Assembly: GCA_007570785.1 (NCBI GenBank)
Contig: ML664161.1
Coordinates: forward strand, 40,051,093-40,115,092
Reading direction: 5' to 3'
DNA from: Antilocapra americana
Lineage: Eukaryota; Chordata; Mammalia; Artiodactyla; Antilocapridae
DNA: 64,000 bases
Under the pieces are notes generated by a model. That model had not been told where the DNA came from, made no database searches, and saw only the letters and a list, made by a program, of their open reading frames with translations. Both the position numbers and the translations under genes were made by a program. Shown one piece after another: positions 46,891-57,985 of this stretch; position 1 is the stretch's first letter; each line of letters starts with the position of its first letter.

Positions 46891-48161
46891 GATATATTTT
46901 TGAATTTGTAAAATTAGTAAGAATTCATCTTGAAACAGCTCATTAAATTACTTAAAACTAAATTCTCTCACCTTCAGTGTATTTATTTTACTTTCTAATA
47001 CTAGGCTAATTTCAGTACCAGAATTCAGAAGGTACTCACTATTAGTTGATGAAGCACATTTACAGTGGGTATCCCAAGTTGGGAAAGGTGAACTTTAGAA
47101 ATGAAACCAATGGTATATGTCTTTTGGAGGCTCCAAATAGTTCCATGTTTATGAGAAACTGCTTCAGGATTCACTTTTATTTCCTTTACTTCCATCCTCT
47201 TTCTTCCTCCGTTGTGTGTAAAGAAACTAGATTTTTTACTCTCAGAGTATTTTTATTGTTTTTCTCCATTCAGACAGTGTCAAGTGAATATTCCTGAACA
47301 GATTGATTTTGATCAAGAAAGGTTACATTTATTCAAGAAACAGGCCTCTTCCCTACCTTTCATAAACTTCCCATTGAACTTCAAGTCAGGATATAGTACT
47401 TAGGCTCAGAAGTGAAGTTGCATCCTGCTGTGCCAAAGGACAAATCAAAAACTGGTTTCCTTGTGAGTGTGAGGCAGTTGTTTCACGTAAGGGACAGGAT
47501 TATGAATGACAGTTGTAAGTCGTGGCAATTGAGGTTTTAAATTAAAACGGTAACATCAAATCTAGATAATCAATATAAAATAATAATCAAATGTCCCTGT
47601 GGAAATGTAATTATCAGGTAAGGAACAGGCCTACGTAAACAGGTAAGATTTTTAAAAATGAAAATAAGCACAAAGAGCTTACTGTCAAAATGAATGAGAG
47701 CCTTCACCTGCCTTCCTCTATTGGCTGGGATCCATAGGATGACTGAGTCAGGTATGATTTGACAACAGATGATGTTCGCCATACCCTGGTCCTTGGCATA
47801 GAGTGTTTTGTCTTGTAGAATCTAGTCAGGGAAGAATATACCTGATGTGATGAACTGTTTGATGTTTAAGTTCAGAATACATTTTGATAATTTTGAAATA
47901 TCAGTGAGTATTTTAAATTTAAGCTGGCCAATGAGCCTATATTTCAGACTTTATATGTTCTTAGAAGCTATGCTATCCTCATTTTATTGAGAGCCCACTG
48001 TCTACAAGAGTACTGTACCCTTAAACTAAAGATCTTATTCTTGTGGAGTGGTAACAGGTATGTAATCAGAAATTCAATGTCATGTATAAAGAGAACATGG
48101 AGGAAAAGCACTAAAACCCAGTCTACAGCTTCAGGATAGGTTGCTTGAGCATGCTTCAGTT
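46891..48161. other. Unique AT-rich DNA, no gene seen
   Basis: About 1.3 kb with no recognised repeat. Short frames at 47046-47403 and 47570-47782 have no domain. Confidence 0.45.
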
Positions 48162-48220
48162 AAGTTTAGTTCAGTTGCTCAGTCGTGTCTGACTCTTTGC
48201 AATCCCATGGACTGCATGCC
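48162..48220 (-). mobile_element. Very short BovB/Bov-A 3' fragment
   Basis: AAGTTTAGTTCAGTTGCTC then AGTCGTGTCTGACTCTTTGC and CCCATGGACTGCATGCC are only the last ~60 bp of the BovB or Bov-A 3' end. Confidence 0.85.
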
Positions 48221-48710
48221 AGGTATGGTAGCTAACCTAATTGTTTAAGGATCGATGTACTTTAGCCTTATAAATAGGAAGGGAAGGCTATTCTAAGTAG
48301 TGAGAACTTTATGAACTGCATATGGAGATATGTGTGTATGGTGGTGTGTATAGGGTAATTAAACGCCTCTTCAAAGACTATAGAAAAGGAAATGGTGAGT
48401 TAATCAACATTTTGATTGTGAAGGTCTTTTATACTATATTAATGAATTTGGGATTTATCCCAAGACAATGATTTAAACATGAAGGATATGATGTCAAATG
48501 GTTATTCAGGAAACTCTGAGGGGTAGATAATTGAAGAGTATAAGACAGTGTAGAATAGTAATCTAATGCAGTAATCAAGGTCAGAGCTATGAACACTCTG
48601 AGTTTTTGAAAAAGGGGTCGGTAAGAATGGTTGTGCCACCAGTAATGCAATTCTTTTGTCATTACTAATTAGTAGACTTATTATAAGAGATTTTTTAAGA
48701 ATAAAATGCT
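48221..48710. other. Unique DNA, no gene seen
   Basis: Nothing recognised. The minus frame 48429-48662 has no domain. Confidence 0.45.
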
Positions 48711-48732
48711 AAAAATGTATTTAGATAAATTG
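48711..48732 (+). repeat. Left 22-bp target-site duplication
   Basis: Five A then TGTATTTAGATAAATTG. The identical 22 bp recurs at 50176-50197 and encloses the composite L1 insertion. Confidence 0.95.
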
Positions 48733-49017
48733 TTAGCCATTTTTATGTCTTCTTTGGAGAAATGTCTGTTTAGTTCTTTGGCACACTTTTTGATTGGGTA
48801 ATTTATTTTTCTGGAATGGAGCTGCAGGAGTTGCTTGTATATTTTTGAGATTAATTGTTTGTCCATTGCTTCGTTTACTATTACTTTCTCCCATTCTGAA
48901 GGCTGCCTTTTCACTTTGCTTTTAGTTTCCTTTGTTGTGCAGAAGCTTTTAATTTTAATTAGGTCCCATTTGTTTATTTTTACTTTTATTTCCAATATTC
49001 TGGGAGGTGGGTCATAG
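48733..49017 (-). mobile_element. L1 ORF2 segment, inverted 5' part
   Basis: On the minus strand this encodes the L1 ORF2 stretch with [33 protein letters not shown] and KELNRHFSKEDIKMANN. It lies immediately upstream, in L1 coordinates, of the sense segment that follows, and is joined head-to-head with it. Both segments share about 10-14 bp around ATGGCTAACA at the breakpoint. This is the expected product of twin priming, where a second primer copies the L1 RNA in the opposite direction. Confidence 0.93.
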
Positions 49018-49940
49018 AGAAGAAAAAAAAATGGCTAACAAACACATGAAAAGATGCTCAACATCACTCATTATCAGAGAAATGCAAATCAAAACCACAA
49101 TGAGGTACCACTTTACACCAGTCAGAATGGCTGCCATCCAAAAGTCTACAAGCAATAAATGCTGGAGAGGATGTGGAGAAAAGGGAACCCTCTTACACTG
49201 TTGGTGGGAATGCAAACTAGTACAGCCACTATGGAAAACAGTGTGGAGGTTCCTTAAAAAGCTGCAAATAGACCTGCCATATGACCCAGCAATCCCACTG
49301 CTGGGCATACACACCGAGGAAACCAGAATTGAAAGAGACACGTGTACCCCAATGTTCATCGCTGCATTGTTTACAATAGCCAGGACATGGAAGCAACCTA
49401 GATGTCCATCAACAGACAAATGGATAAGAAAGCCGTGGTACATATACACAATGGAATATTACTCAGCCATTAAAAAGAATACATTTGAATCAGTTCTAAT
49501 GAGGTAGATAAAACTTGAGCCTATTATCCAGAGTGAAGTAAGCCAGAAGGAAAAACAACAATACAGTATACTAACGCATATATATGGAATTTAGAAAGAT
49601 GGTAACGAGAACCCTGTATGTGAGACAGCAAAAGAAACGCAGATGTATAGAACAGTCTTTTGGACTCTATGGGAGAGGGCAAGTGTAGGATGATATGGGA
49701 GAACGGCATTGAAACATGTTAATCATCATATGTGAAATCAATCGCCAGCCCAGTTTTGATGCTCAGGTCTGGTGCACTGGGATGACCCAGAGAGAGGGAA
49801 TCAGGAGGGAGGAGAGAGGGGGGTTCTGGAAGGGGAACACATGTATACCCATGGCAGATTTATGTCAATGTATGGCAAAACCAACATGACAATGTAAAGA
49901 AAATCAAAATAAATAAAAATAAAATAAAGTTAAAAAAAAG
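49018..49940 (+). mobile_element. L1 ORF2 C-terminus and 3' UTR, sense part
   Basis: Codes for the ORF2 C-terminal region over 49030-49506 ([62 protein letters not shown]) with a stop at 49505-49507, where the element's own ORF2 continues only briefly in related copies. The 3' UTR follows, with its GGGAGGAGAGAGGGGGG patch, and an A-rich end at about 49910-49938. The coding part is well preserved, indicating a fairly young insertion. Confidence 0.95.
49030..49507 (+). pseudogene. L1 ORF2 C-terminal fragment
   Basis: About 158 codons of the non-LTR retrotransposon ORF2 protein, downstream of the reverse-transcriptase domain. The cysteine motif of the L1 C-terminus is visible as [18 protein letters not shown] (C-x3-C-x7-H-x4-C). 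The endonuclease and RT domains are missing, so no function is expected. The first ATG is internal to ORF2 and is not a native start. Confidence 0.9.
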
Positions 49941-50175
49941 AAATATAAATTAAAAGAAGATGATAATTTTGTCCATTAAAGTAACAAAGATTAAAGCAAA
50001 TGATTTTCCTAACATTGATAATGGTGTTGCCAGAGGTGTAAATTGGTATAGACTCTGTCTGAGGCAGATGTGGTACTTATCAAAAGTTTTAAAGATAGGT
50101 GAAATGATATGATAGAATAATGGTTATTTCTAAGAGTTTATAATAAAGAAGCAATGAAAAATGCCCACAAAGGAA
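49941..50175 (+). mobile_element. Probable 3' transduced sequence of the L1
   Basis: About 235 bp of non-L1 sequence lying between the L1 A-rich end and the right TSD. It ends GCCCACAAAGG followed by seven A (50174-50180, the last five counted in the TSD). Because it is inside the duplication it arrived with the L1, as when transcription reads past the weak L1 signal to a downstream poly(A) site in the source locus. Confidence 0.85.
50142..50147 (+). promoter_or_regulatory. AATAAA polyadenylation signal in transduction
   Basis: AATAAA lies about 26-32 nt upstream of the A-run at 50174, the normal spacing for cleavage. It is the presumed signal used by the read-through transcript. Confidence 0.75.
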
Positions 50176-50197
50176 AAAAATGTATTTAGATAAATTG
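50176..50197 (+). repeat. Right 22-bp target-site duplication
   Basis: Perfect copy of 48711-48732. The five leading As merge with the poly(A) of the transduced end. Confidence 0.95.
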
Positions 50198-50213
50198 AAT
50201 GACAGGTACATAT

Positions 50214-50660
50214 TGGGCTATGGTTTTTCCAGTAGTCATGTATGTATGTGAGAATTGGACTGTGAAGAAAGCTAAGTGCCAAAGAATTGATGCTTTTGAA
50301 CTGTGGTGTTGGAGAAGACTCTTGAGAGTCCCTTCGATTGCAAGTAGATCCAACCAGTCCATCCTAAAGGAGATCCGCCCTGGGTGTTCACTGGAAGGTC
50401 TGATATGGAAGCTGAAACTCCAATACTTTGGCCACCTCATGCGAAGAACTGACTCATTGGAAAACACCCTGATGCTGGGAAGGATTAGGGGCAGAAGGAG
50501 AAGGGGACGATAAAGGATGAGATGGCTGGATGGCATCACCAACTCGATGGACATGAGTTTGGGTAAACTCTAGGAGTTGGTGATGGACAGGCAGGCCTGG
50601 CGTGCTGCAATTCATGGGGTCGCAAAGATTTGGACATGACTGAGCGACTGAACTGAACTG
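50214..50660 (+). mobile_element. BovB 3' fragment
   Basis: Starts GGGCTATGGTTTTTCCAGTAG and ends GAGCGACTGAACTGAACTGG. The frame 50199-50513 is the C-terminal BovB peptide ([39 protein letters not shown]), stopped by TAA at 50511-50513. Confidence 0.95.
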
Positions 50661-51680
50661 GGAGGGATCAGCCTTTGGGATGTATGCAAGAATCAAGCCA
50701 AGATTAAGTTATAACCTAAACTGAGATAGATGAGTTTGAATCTATGTGCCAGGAAGTAGATGACGGTGGTTTTATTTTTTTTTTTCATGAATTCAGTCTA
50801 TAGTTAGTTTCAGTTGACAGTAACTTGTCTGCATAAAAACTACTGTAAAACACCCTCTAATATTCCTATGGTATCCATTCATACCTATTCTAGTATAAAA
50901 TTAACATTTTCAGTTTAGATACATAAAATTCCAGAAGAAAGTAAGTTTATTTTTACTGTAGTACCTAACGATGTCATTTATCCTATCTTTCCTAATTTTT
51001 GTTAAAACTCCAGTAGTCATTTTTATAGTTATACATTCAAATGCAGTCTTTTTAATCCCCTCTTTCGGCTTCTTTAAACTCTTCTCTTTGCCTTTTGTTT
51101 TAAGTGGTGTTGCTGTTCTCTCATCCAGGTGTTGTTTTCTTTATATTTATCCTACTTGGGATTTGTATACCTTCTTAAATAAGAGAATTGATGTTGTGAT
51201 CTGATTTGAAATGTTCTTTGCCAGTATCTCTTCAAATATTGCTTCTGTTTCTATTTTCTATCCATTACTCACATGCTAGAGTTCCATCTGCAGTTAACCA
51301 TGTATTGAGCTCTTAGTTTCAGTTGCTGAGTCTTTTTTAGTTCTAGAATTCCTGTTTCATGTTCTTTAAAAATTCTGTTTCACAGGTGAAATTCCCTGTT
51401 TTGTGTTATCTACGTACTGATTTTTAGTCATAGTTATTTTAAATCCATGCCTGACAGCTCTAGCTTTTGTTTTTCATCTGTGAGTCTGTTTCTGTTGTCT
51501 GTCCTTTTATCTTTTTTAGTTCTATATTATCTTTCCATTTCCTGACATAGTTGGTGATATTTTATTAAGTGCCAGACATTGTGAGTGGTAACTTTTGGAG
51601 GCTTTGGATGATGTGAGGTAAAAATTGTCTTTTTTCAGAGAAAATTTAATTTTCCTCTGGAAGACAAACTAGTGTTTCTT
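50661..51680. other. Unique AT-rich DNA, no gene seen
   Basis: Contains a T-run near 50775. The T-rich zone 51180-51560 (TGTGATCTGATTTGAAATG, CTTTGCCAGTATCTCTTC) has an old antisense-L1 flavour but no firm match. Confidence 0.4.
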
Positions 51681-51694
51681 AAACACTTTAAACT

Positions 51695-51970
51695 TGGAGA
51701 AGGCACCGGCGACCCACTCCAGTACTCTTGCCTGGAAAATCCCATGGACAGACGAGCCTGGTAGGCTGCAGTCCATGGGGTCGCTAAGGGTCAGACACAA
51801 CTGAGTGACTTCACTTTCACTTTTCACTTTCTTGCATTGGAGAAGGCAATGGCAACCCACTGCAGTGTTCTTGCCTGGAGAATCCCAGGGACGGGGGAGC
51901 CTGGTGGACTGCCATCTATGGGCTCGCACATAGTTGGACACAACTGATGCAACTTAGCAGCAGCAGCAAC
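51695..51970 (+). mobile_element. Bov-A2 SINE, perfect TSD
   Basis: Two Bov-A monomers (CACTCCAGTACTCTTGCC and CACTGCAGTGTTCTTGCC) joined by a CTTCACTTTCACTTTTCAC linker, ending in an AGCAGCAGCAAC tail. AAACACTTTAAACT flanks it at 51681-51694 and 51971-51984. The TSD has no mismatch, so the insertion is recent. Confidence 0.97.
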
Positions 51971-51984
51971 AAACACTTTAAACT

Positions 51985-52052
51985 AGTTCCTTAATAAGAG
52001 ACTGTTTGTTTCCTAATTACTCACTCATAAAATTGTAATAACTCAGATATAC

Positions 52053-52084
<32 letters not shown>

Positions 52085-52899
52085 GACTTATGAATGTCTG
52101 TATATTTGTTTTTTACAAAAAAAGAGTTAAGTATATATCTTAATTTTATTATATACAGAACTAAAAATGACAATAAAATTCAAAAGCTAACATTTAAAAA
52201 GTTATTAATTTAACATTAACACTTGAAACTTTTAATATATTAAATTACAAATGCAAATTAGATGTTTAGGTAAATGCATAATAACAGTAATATAATCATA
52301 TTTAAAAATCATTTGGAGCTAGTGTTTCTTCACTAAGACAATTTAAAGTATTCATTTCTTAAAACTATTTTAGTAAATTTGATTTTTAGCTTTTGCATGA
52401 TATGGGAAAATATTTTAATGGATATCATTCCAATATTCTTGGTACTTGTTCTTTCAAGCCCTTGACATGATTAATGATGGTTGGATAACTTTTATGGACA
52501 TAAATAATAAAATATAAACAATTTTTATTTAATTTTCAAAGTGCATGTCACATAAAAATGTACTGAGAATCAAACATAAAATAACATATATAAGGTGCTC
52601 ATGTTTTAGACACATACCAGCTTCTTAAAATGACTTCAGTATTGAACAATCACGAGAAAGTCCTCCAGTTATAGCCATCTACTCACCATAGTTTTATACT
52701 AATGATCTTGAATTCACTTTATGCATCTTTTGTGAACTCAATGTCAATATTATTCATGTGATAGTCAAGAAAACCAAATGACAGAAAATAAATATTAAAG
52801 GATAAGGTTTTATTGCATAGAGTTGGGTTTTGGAGGAAAGTGAATTAATGTTTAAGATTTTTCTCTTACCACCAAAAGGGTCGATCTTACCTCCTTTCA
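51985..52899. other. AT-rich unique DNA with TG/TA repeat
   Basis: A compound (TG)n(TA)n microsatellite is at 52053-52084. The remainder is AT-rich with no recognised element. Confidence 0.6.
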
Positions 52900-53208
52900 G
52901 CTCAGTTTAGTTCAGTCAGTCGTGTCTGACCCTTTGCGACCCCATGGACTGCAGCACGCCAGCATTCCCTGTCCATCACTAGCTCCGGGAGCCTGCTCAA
53001 ACAAATGGCCTTCGAGTCGGTGATGCCATCCAACCATCTCATCCTCTGTCATCCCCTTCTCCACCGGCCTTCAATCTTTCCCAGCATCAGGGTCTTCTCC
53101 AAGGAGTCAGTTCTTTGTATCGCAATAGCCAACATATTGGAGTTTCAGTTTCAGCATTAGTCCTTCCAATGAATATTCAGGACTGATTTCTTTTAGGATT
53201 GACTGGTT
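52900..53208 (-). mobile_element. BovB 3' fragment, antisense
   Basis: Reverse orientation: TCAGTTTAGTTCAGTCAGTC, CCTTTGCGACCCCATGG, TCGGTGATGCCATCCAACC, CCCAGCATCAGGGTC and CAGGACTGATTTCTTTTAGG. Confidence 0.95.
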
Positions 53209-53454
53209 TTACAGTGTTAATCTTGTTGAGAATGCATGAATTAGAGAGGTTTCTTAATCTAGGAAGGCACTAAAATGGCTTGAGGCTAATTTTCAGCCTT
53301 TGTGAGACTAAACTGTATTCTTTCAGAACTCCTGACAGAAAACATAGGGTATTGATTACTGGTCACTCCTTCTTTGACTGGTGCTGAACTCCAGTTTTTG
53401 TCTCCACATTACCTTGAGACTGTTGAAAGCTCTCCTTAACTTTGTAGACTCTTA

Positions 53455-53676
53455 CATATATGCATGCGTGCTAGGTCACTTCAGTCATGCCTGACTCTTT
53501 GTGACCCTATGGACTATAGCCCACCAGGTTCCTCTGTCCAGCAAGATTTTCCAGGCAAGAATACTGGAGTGGGTCACCATGGGGAATCTTCCTGGCCCAG
53601 GGGTTGAACCCACATCTCTTATGTCTCCTGCATTGATAAGAAGGTTCTTTTCCACAAGTGCCACCTCGGAAGCCTG
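53455..53676 (-). mobile_element. Bov-tA SINE, antisense, with TSD
   Basis: CAGTCATGCCTGACTCTTTG and CCAGGCAAGAATACTGGAGTGG, then a degraded tRNA-derived head CCACAAGTGCCACC. TTGTAGACTCTTA (53442-53454) and TTGTGGACTCTTA (53677-53689) are its TSD with one mismatch. A 15-base GTTGCCATTTCCTTC-type stretch of the family is replaced by a CACCATGG variant. Confidence 0.93.
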
Positions 53677-53689
53677 TTGTGGACTCTTA

Positions 53690-55019
53690 GTTGCATTTAT
53701 TTATTTATGGATTCTCGGTCACTTGCTTAGTATAATTTTGAATCTTCAAATGACTCAAAGGAAACAGTGATATATAAAGAAGGTTTCCCTTCTCTGTAGT
53801 TCCCTTTTTCCTTCAATCTCAGCCTCTACTGCTCTGACCGCCTTAGTAATTCTGAACTGTATCTTCCATCTCCGTGATATCGTAAGCCTGTCAAAAGTTT
53901 TGAGCTTCTGCTTTCAGTTTTCACTCTCAATCTTGCACAGTTTAGAAGCTGGCCAGTGCCTGTGGGGAAGAGCAGTGGAGAAAGTTGAATTTTCCTTGAT
54001 ATGTTTTTCTTCTCAGGATCTTGGATCATTACATTATGGCTGCCTTGGTTGCTCTCTGATCCGTTTACTTACTTTTTGTATTTTATCCAGGTTTTATAGT
54101 TGTTCACAGTGGAGATAGTTAGTCTGTTACAAGATACTTTATCATAGCTGGAAGTAGACAGCTCAATCCAATGATGTAGATTAGTGACAGGATTGATTAG
54201 CTGCTGACAGAGGAGAATGGGAAGATCTCAAGGCTGGAGAGACAGATATTAACAAAGGTTCAATGTCAAAATAACTCTTATATTTTATGTTTACTTTTTC
54301 TCTTACTGGGAGCCTCAGATACTTTTCATGGTGTTTTTTATATGCTGTATTTTAATAGAAATCAATGGAGAAGTGGAATTAACGTTAAAAAATTTGCTTT
54401 CTATGCACCTTTAAAATATATTGAATATGTGAAATGAAACCTTTGTCTTGTTGAAGTGATGCCTCTATTTTCATAACCAGCCCTGGAAAGCTAAAGTTTT
54501 CTTGAATTATTTGGAGTGCTACACTAAGAAATAGTGTGTTTATATCTGTTAACCTTTTTTTATAATAATTTGGGATTGAATCTACACTAAGACCTTTTCA
54601 GTTCTACCATTTATTACTTTTTTCTTTCTATTATGCCTCTGGTCTAATTCTCTGTCAGTAGTCATAAATGCAAGGTTCATTTTAGTATTATCCTATCTCC
54701 ATCCATAGCTAAAATACATTGAACTGTTCTCAAGTTACTCACAGATGATACTATAAAATTGTTTCATCTCTTCAGTTCCTAGTATTGTCTCTTTTTTTGT
54801 TCTTTTAAAGAAGATGGTAGTGTGTGTGCTTCTGGTCAGCCATAAAGGTCTAATGCTGTTGCCTTTTCTTTGAAGCCTGGTTATAGCACATAATTCCACT
54901 GATAAAATGTGACCTCATGTGTTGTTATGAAAGGCATTGTGAATATAGCTTTTACTGTTTTGTTTCCTTTACAGTTTCCTATGAAATAAGATAAGAGTCC
55001 AACTTATTTTCTCAGTTCT
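53690..55019. other. Unique DNA, no gene seen
   Basis: About 1.3 kb without recognised repeats. A frame at 53900-54118 and its antisense partner have no domain. Confidence 0.45.
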
Positions 55020-55031
55020 TTGCCACTTTTA

Positions 55032-55162
55032 GAGAAGGAAATGGCAGCCCACTCCAGTATTCTTACCTGGAAAATTCCATGGATGGAGGATCCTGGAAGG
55101 CTTCAGTCCATTGTACAGCAAAGAGTTGGAAACGACTGAGCAACTCTCACTCACTCAGTCAC
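55032..55162 (+). mobile_element. 5'-truncated Bov-A monomer with TSD
   Basis: Only the Bov-A body is present (GAGAAGGAAATGGCAGCCC to CGACTGAGCAACTCTCAC), with a CACTCACTCAG tail. TTGCCACTTTTA is duplicated at 55020-55031 and 55163-55174. Confidence 0.94.
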
Positions 55163-55348
55163 TTGCCACTTTTAAAGTAGTTAGTATCTATGTGTATATC
55201 TAATTAAAATATTTAATAGTTTTGTTATTTAAATAAACCAGAGTTGCTAGCCTTTTCTCTAAGTAGTTCTTGGTTAAATAGTTTTCGGTTTTTCTTCATC
55301 CCTTCAACATTATAAATTAAGCAAGTTAAGCAGTTGTTCTGTTTAAAA

Positions 55349-55562
55349 GCTGGCTACCTTGGTAGCTCAGATGGTAAAGAATCTGCCTGCAAGTTGGAAG
55401 ACCCAGGTTTGATCCTTAGGTCAGGAAGATCCACTGGAGGAGGAAATGGCAACCCACTCCAGTATTCTTGCCTAGAGAATTCCATGGACAGAGGAGCCTG
55501 GCAGGCTACAGTCCAGGGGATCACCAAGAGTTGGACTTGACTGAGCGACTAACACTTTCACT
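55349..55562 (+). mobile_element. Bov-tA SINE, sense
   Basis: CTACCTTGGTAGCTCAGATGG head, CAGGTTTGATCCTTAGG B-box variant, and GGACTTGACTGAGCGACTAACACTTTC end. A TCTAGCGGTAAA duplication follows directly at about 55564-55589. Confidence 0.94.
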
Positions 55563-55689
55563 GTCTAGCGGTAAACTGCTCTAGCGGTAAATGTAATAAC
55601 ACAGATGCTGCCGTTGGAGGGAGGAGACCAAAGACTTGGACTGAATGGACAACCTAGCCTGCAGAAAGGAGGCAGGACATGTCCCCCTT

Positions 55690-56030
55690 TGATTATTTTG
55701 TCCCCACTCACATCAGATAGGGAAGCCCTCACGGCCAGTGTGATGGTATTGGAAGGTGGCCTTTGGGAGATAGTAAGTCATGAGAGGAGCAGGGAATATT
55801 GTCAGTATCCTCAGAAGGAGAGACATCAGAAATACGCTCGATTCCTCGGCCATGTAAGGGAGCAGCAGGAAGATGGCCATCTATCTGCAAAGCAGGAAGT
55901 GAGCACTTATTCACTATCAGATCCACCAGCACTCAGCCTTGGATTTCCCAGCCTCCAGACCCGGAGAGATAAGTGTCTGTTGTTTAGGTCACCTGTTCTT
56001 TGTTTGGCTATAGCAGCCTGAGATGCTTTA
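55690..56030 (+). mobile_element. MaLR (MLT1-like) LTR
   Basis: GATGGTATTGGAAGGTGGCC, TTTGGGAGATAGTAAGTCATGAG, GAAGATGGCCATCTATCTGC, AGCCTTGGATTTCCCAGCC, TCCAGACCCGGAGAGATAAG and TAGCAGCCTGAGATGC follow the THE1/MST/MLT1 LTR order. The 138-codon frame at 55605-56021 is this repeat. Confidence 0.85.
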
Positions 56031-56659
56031 GATACCGAGAAACAGCAAAGGACATCCTCACAAAAGGAGGAAGAGCAAAGAGAGGAAGGAACCATTTGCT
56101 CACAAAGCATGTTGTTTCAGGATCCTTTTGAGGTGTCTGGGAGTAAAACAGACTGGCCTTCGGAATGGAGTCTCCCTTATTGAGAAATATCTATTCCAGT
56201 AGGTCACAATCTCATTAACAGAGTGTGTGTTTATTTGTGGAGGATATGTGTGTGTGCTGAAGAGATACTGGTAAAAATTGAGTCTAAATCTATGTTTTCA
56301 CAGAGATTTTACAGCTCTCATCATTAACACTCCCTTGGCTCTGTCTATTCCATCATCCACTTAGATGGTGAAACAGAAAGGTTGAGTTTGAACCTCAAAG
56401 TTCAGTTTCAGTATATAAAACACAATCCTTTACAGAATTACATGACAATGTGAGGAAAAAAAATGGAAAAAAAAGTTGCTTATTCATCTTTTCTATACTT
56501 TAATCATAAGAGGTGACTTGAGTTTCTATACATGCAAAAAAAAAACTGCAGAGTTTTTAAAAATATGTATGCTTATAGCCATTGACATTTGTAGAGATAC
56601 ATAAAACACTGTTTCTAGAAAACCAGAAAAAAACATAATTTCTAATTATAAATAAGAAC
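56031..56659. other. Unique DNA with A-runs
   Basis: Several short poly(A) patches (56455-56475, 56536-56545). No gene or element recognised. Confidence 0.45.
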
Positions 56660-56755
56660 TTCTTTTTTAAATTATGTATTTTAATTGGATGATAATTATT
56701 TTACAATATTGTGACGGTTTTTGCCATACATAAATTCGTGTTCACCATTTATAGA
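56660..56755 (-). mobile_element. L1 3' end, antisense fragment
   Basis: TTTTAAATTATGTATTTTAATTGG, ATGATAATTATTTTACAATATTG and CGGTTTTTGCCATACATAAATTC match the reversed ruminant-type L1 3' terminus. Confidence 0.75.
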
Positions 56756-57975
56756 TCACAAGGGTGCTCCACTGTTAATGTCATCCCTTCTAGGATAGTA
56801 GAACATCAGAAACTTATCTTCTATTTGCTTTATTCAGTGTATTTCTAAGATGGACTTTAATATTTGTCCATAGGAGTTATTCCAGATTTTAAAAATCTAG
56901 TGAGAAATATACATTCTGCTATTTACATCTTAATTATCCAGCTCTCTGACATTGGCTGAAATTTCAGTACCAAATGTCTGATAAGTATCTGTTTTTCTTC
57001 AAGGCAGAGTTATTTTTGAAAAGCATTGGTCTTTTTCATAGCATTTGCTAATACACCATAAGTAAAACAAAAGCCTCCAAAATGTTTTTCCTCTAGAACT
57101 ATTGTCTCAGATATAAGGTCTGTGTTAAATTTTCCCATTTTTTGACCTTGTCCCTCTAAATCTCGCTTCCAGTTCCACTTCATTTAAATAATGGAAGTAA
57201 TGCTTTCTCATGTGTCTCTGTAGCAGCTTTCATGGACTCCTAACATAGAACCCTAATAATTTACTGCCCTTTCTTATTTGGGGGTCTATTTACCACCTGT
57301 TCCAAGAGTACATATTTTTTTAAAGCAGGGGCTATGTTGCATTCATCTCAGTGATGTACAGTGAGTAGTGTGGTTGGATCTTGATTAGTTCCTCTGTACT
57401 GGTCCTTTCCTGTTTCCTTGTCAAAAAATCTTTGAGCCTAGATCTGAAGCAAACCAAACAATACAACTTCAGGCAAAGTAATTAGAAAATACATTTCTAG
57501 GTCAAAAGGCAATGTTTAAAGCATTTTTAAGGACAGTGTTTTGCGCTGCTCCTCTTTGATGCAGGCAAATGATAAGGACATGAGAAATAGTACTCTGATC
57601 ATCCACCAGTAGTGGCTTCTCACTTAGTCTCCACTGAGAAGCCGGGCATGCATTCCCGGGATATATGGATAATGACTGGGCGCATGTGAAAGGCTTTGTG
57701 GTCACACTTTAGGGAGAAGGGCCTGTAGTGAGAAAAAAATATGGAATCTTAAAATGATTGATGCATATAAAATAATTCTTGTAATTAACTAAGGTTAACA
57801 ACTTTATTTCCCTCTTTTGAATTAAGAATAATGCATAAATCCCTGTTGAGTCTTTAGGATGATTCTGGGGTTTGCAATCTCAAGTTTGAGGATTCTTCAC
57901 CGGGTGAGTCTCACTTCTCTTCAAGATTTTATATGTATAATAGGAGTCATTAAAATGCTGAGAACTTTCTAAATC
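56756..57975. other. Unique DNA, no gene seen
   Basis: About 1.2 kb. A possible L2 trace lies near 57300-57370 (AAAGCAGGGGCTATGTTGC), too weak to call. Confidence 0.4.
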
Positions 57976-57985
57976 ATGTATCATT

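Noticed and set aside
48711..50197. Two or three separate L1 insertions plus unrelated unique DNA
   Set aside because: The inverted and sense pieces are contiguous in L1 coordinates and one perfect 22-bp duplication encloses everything, so a single event is simpler.
55605..56021. 138-codon plus frame as a possible gene
   Set aside because: It is the MLT1-like LTR read in one frame. The DNA matches the MaLR order and the peptide has no domain.
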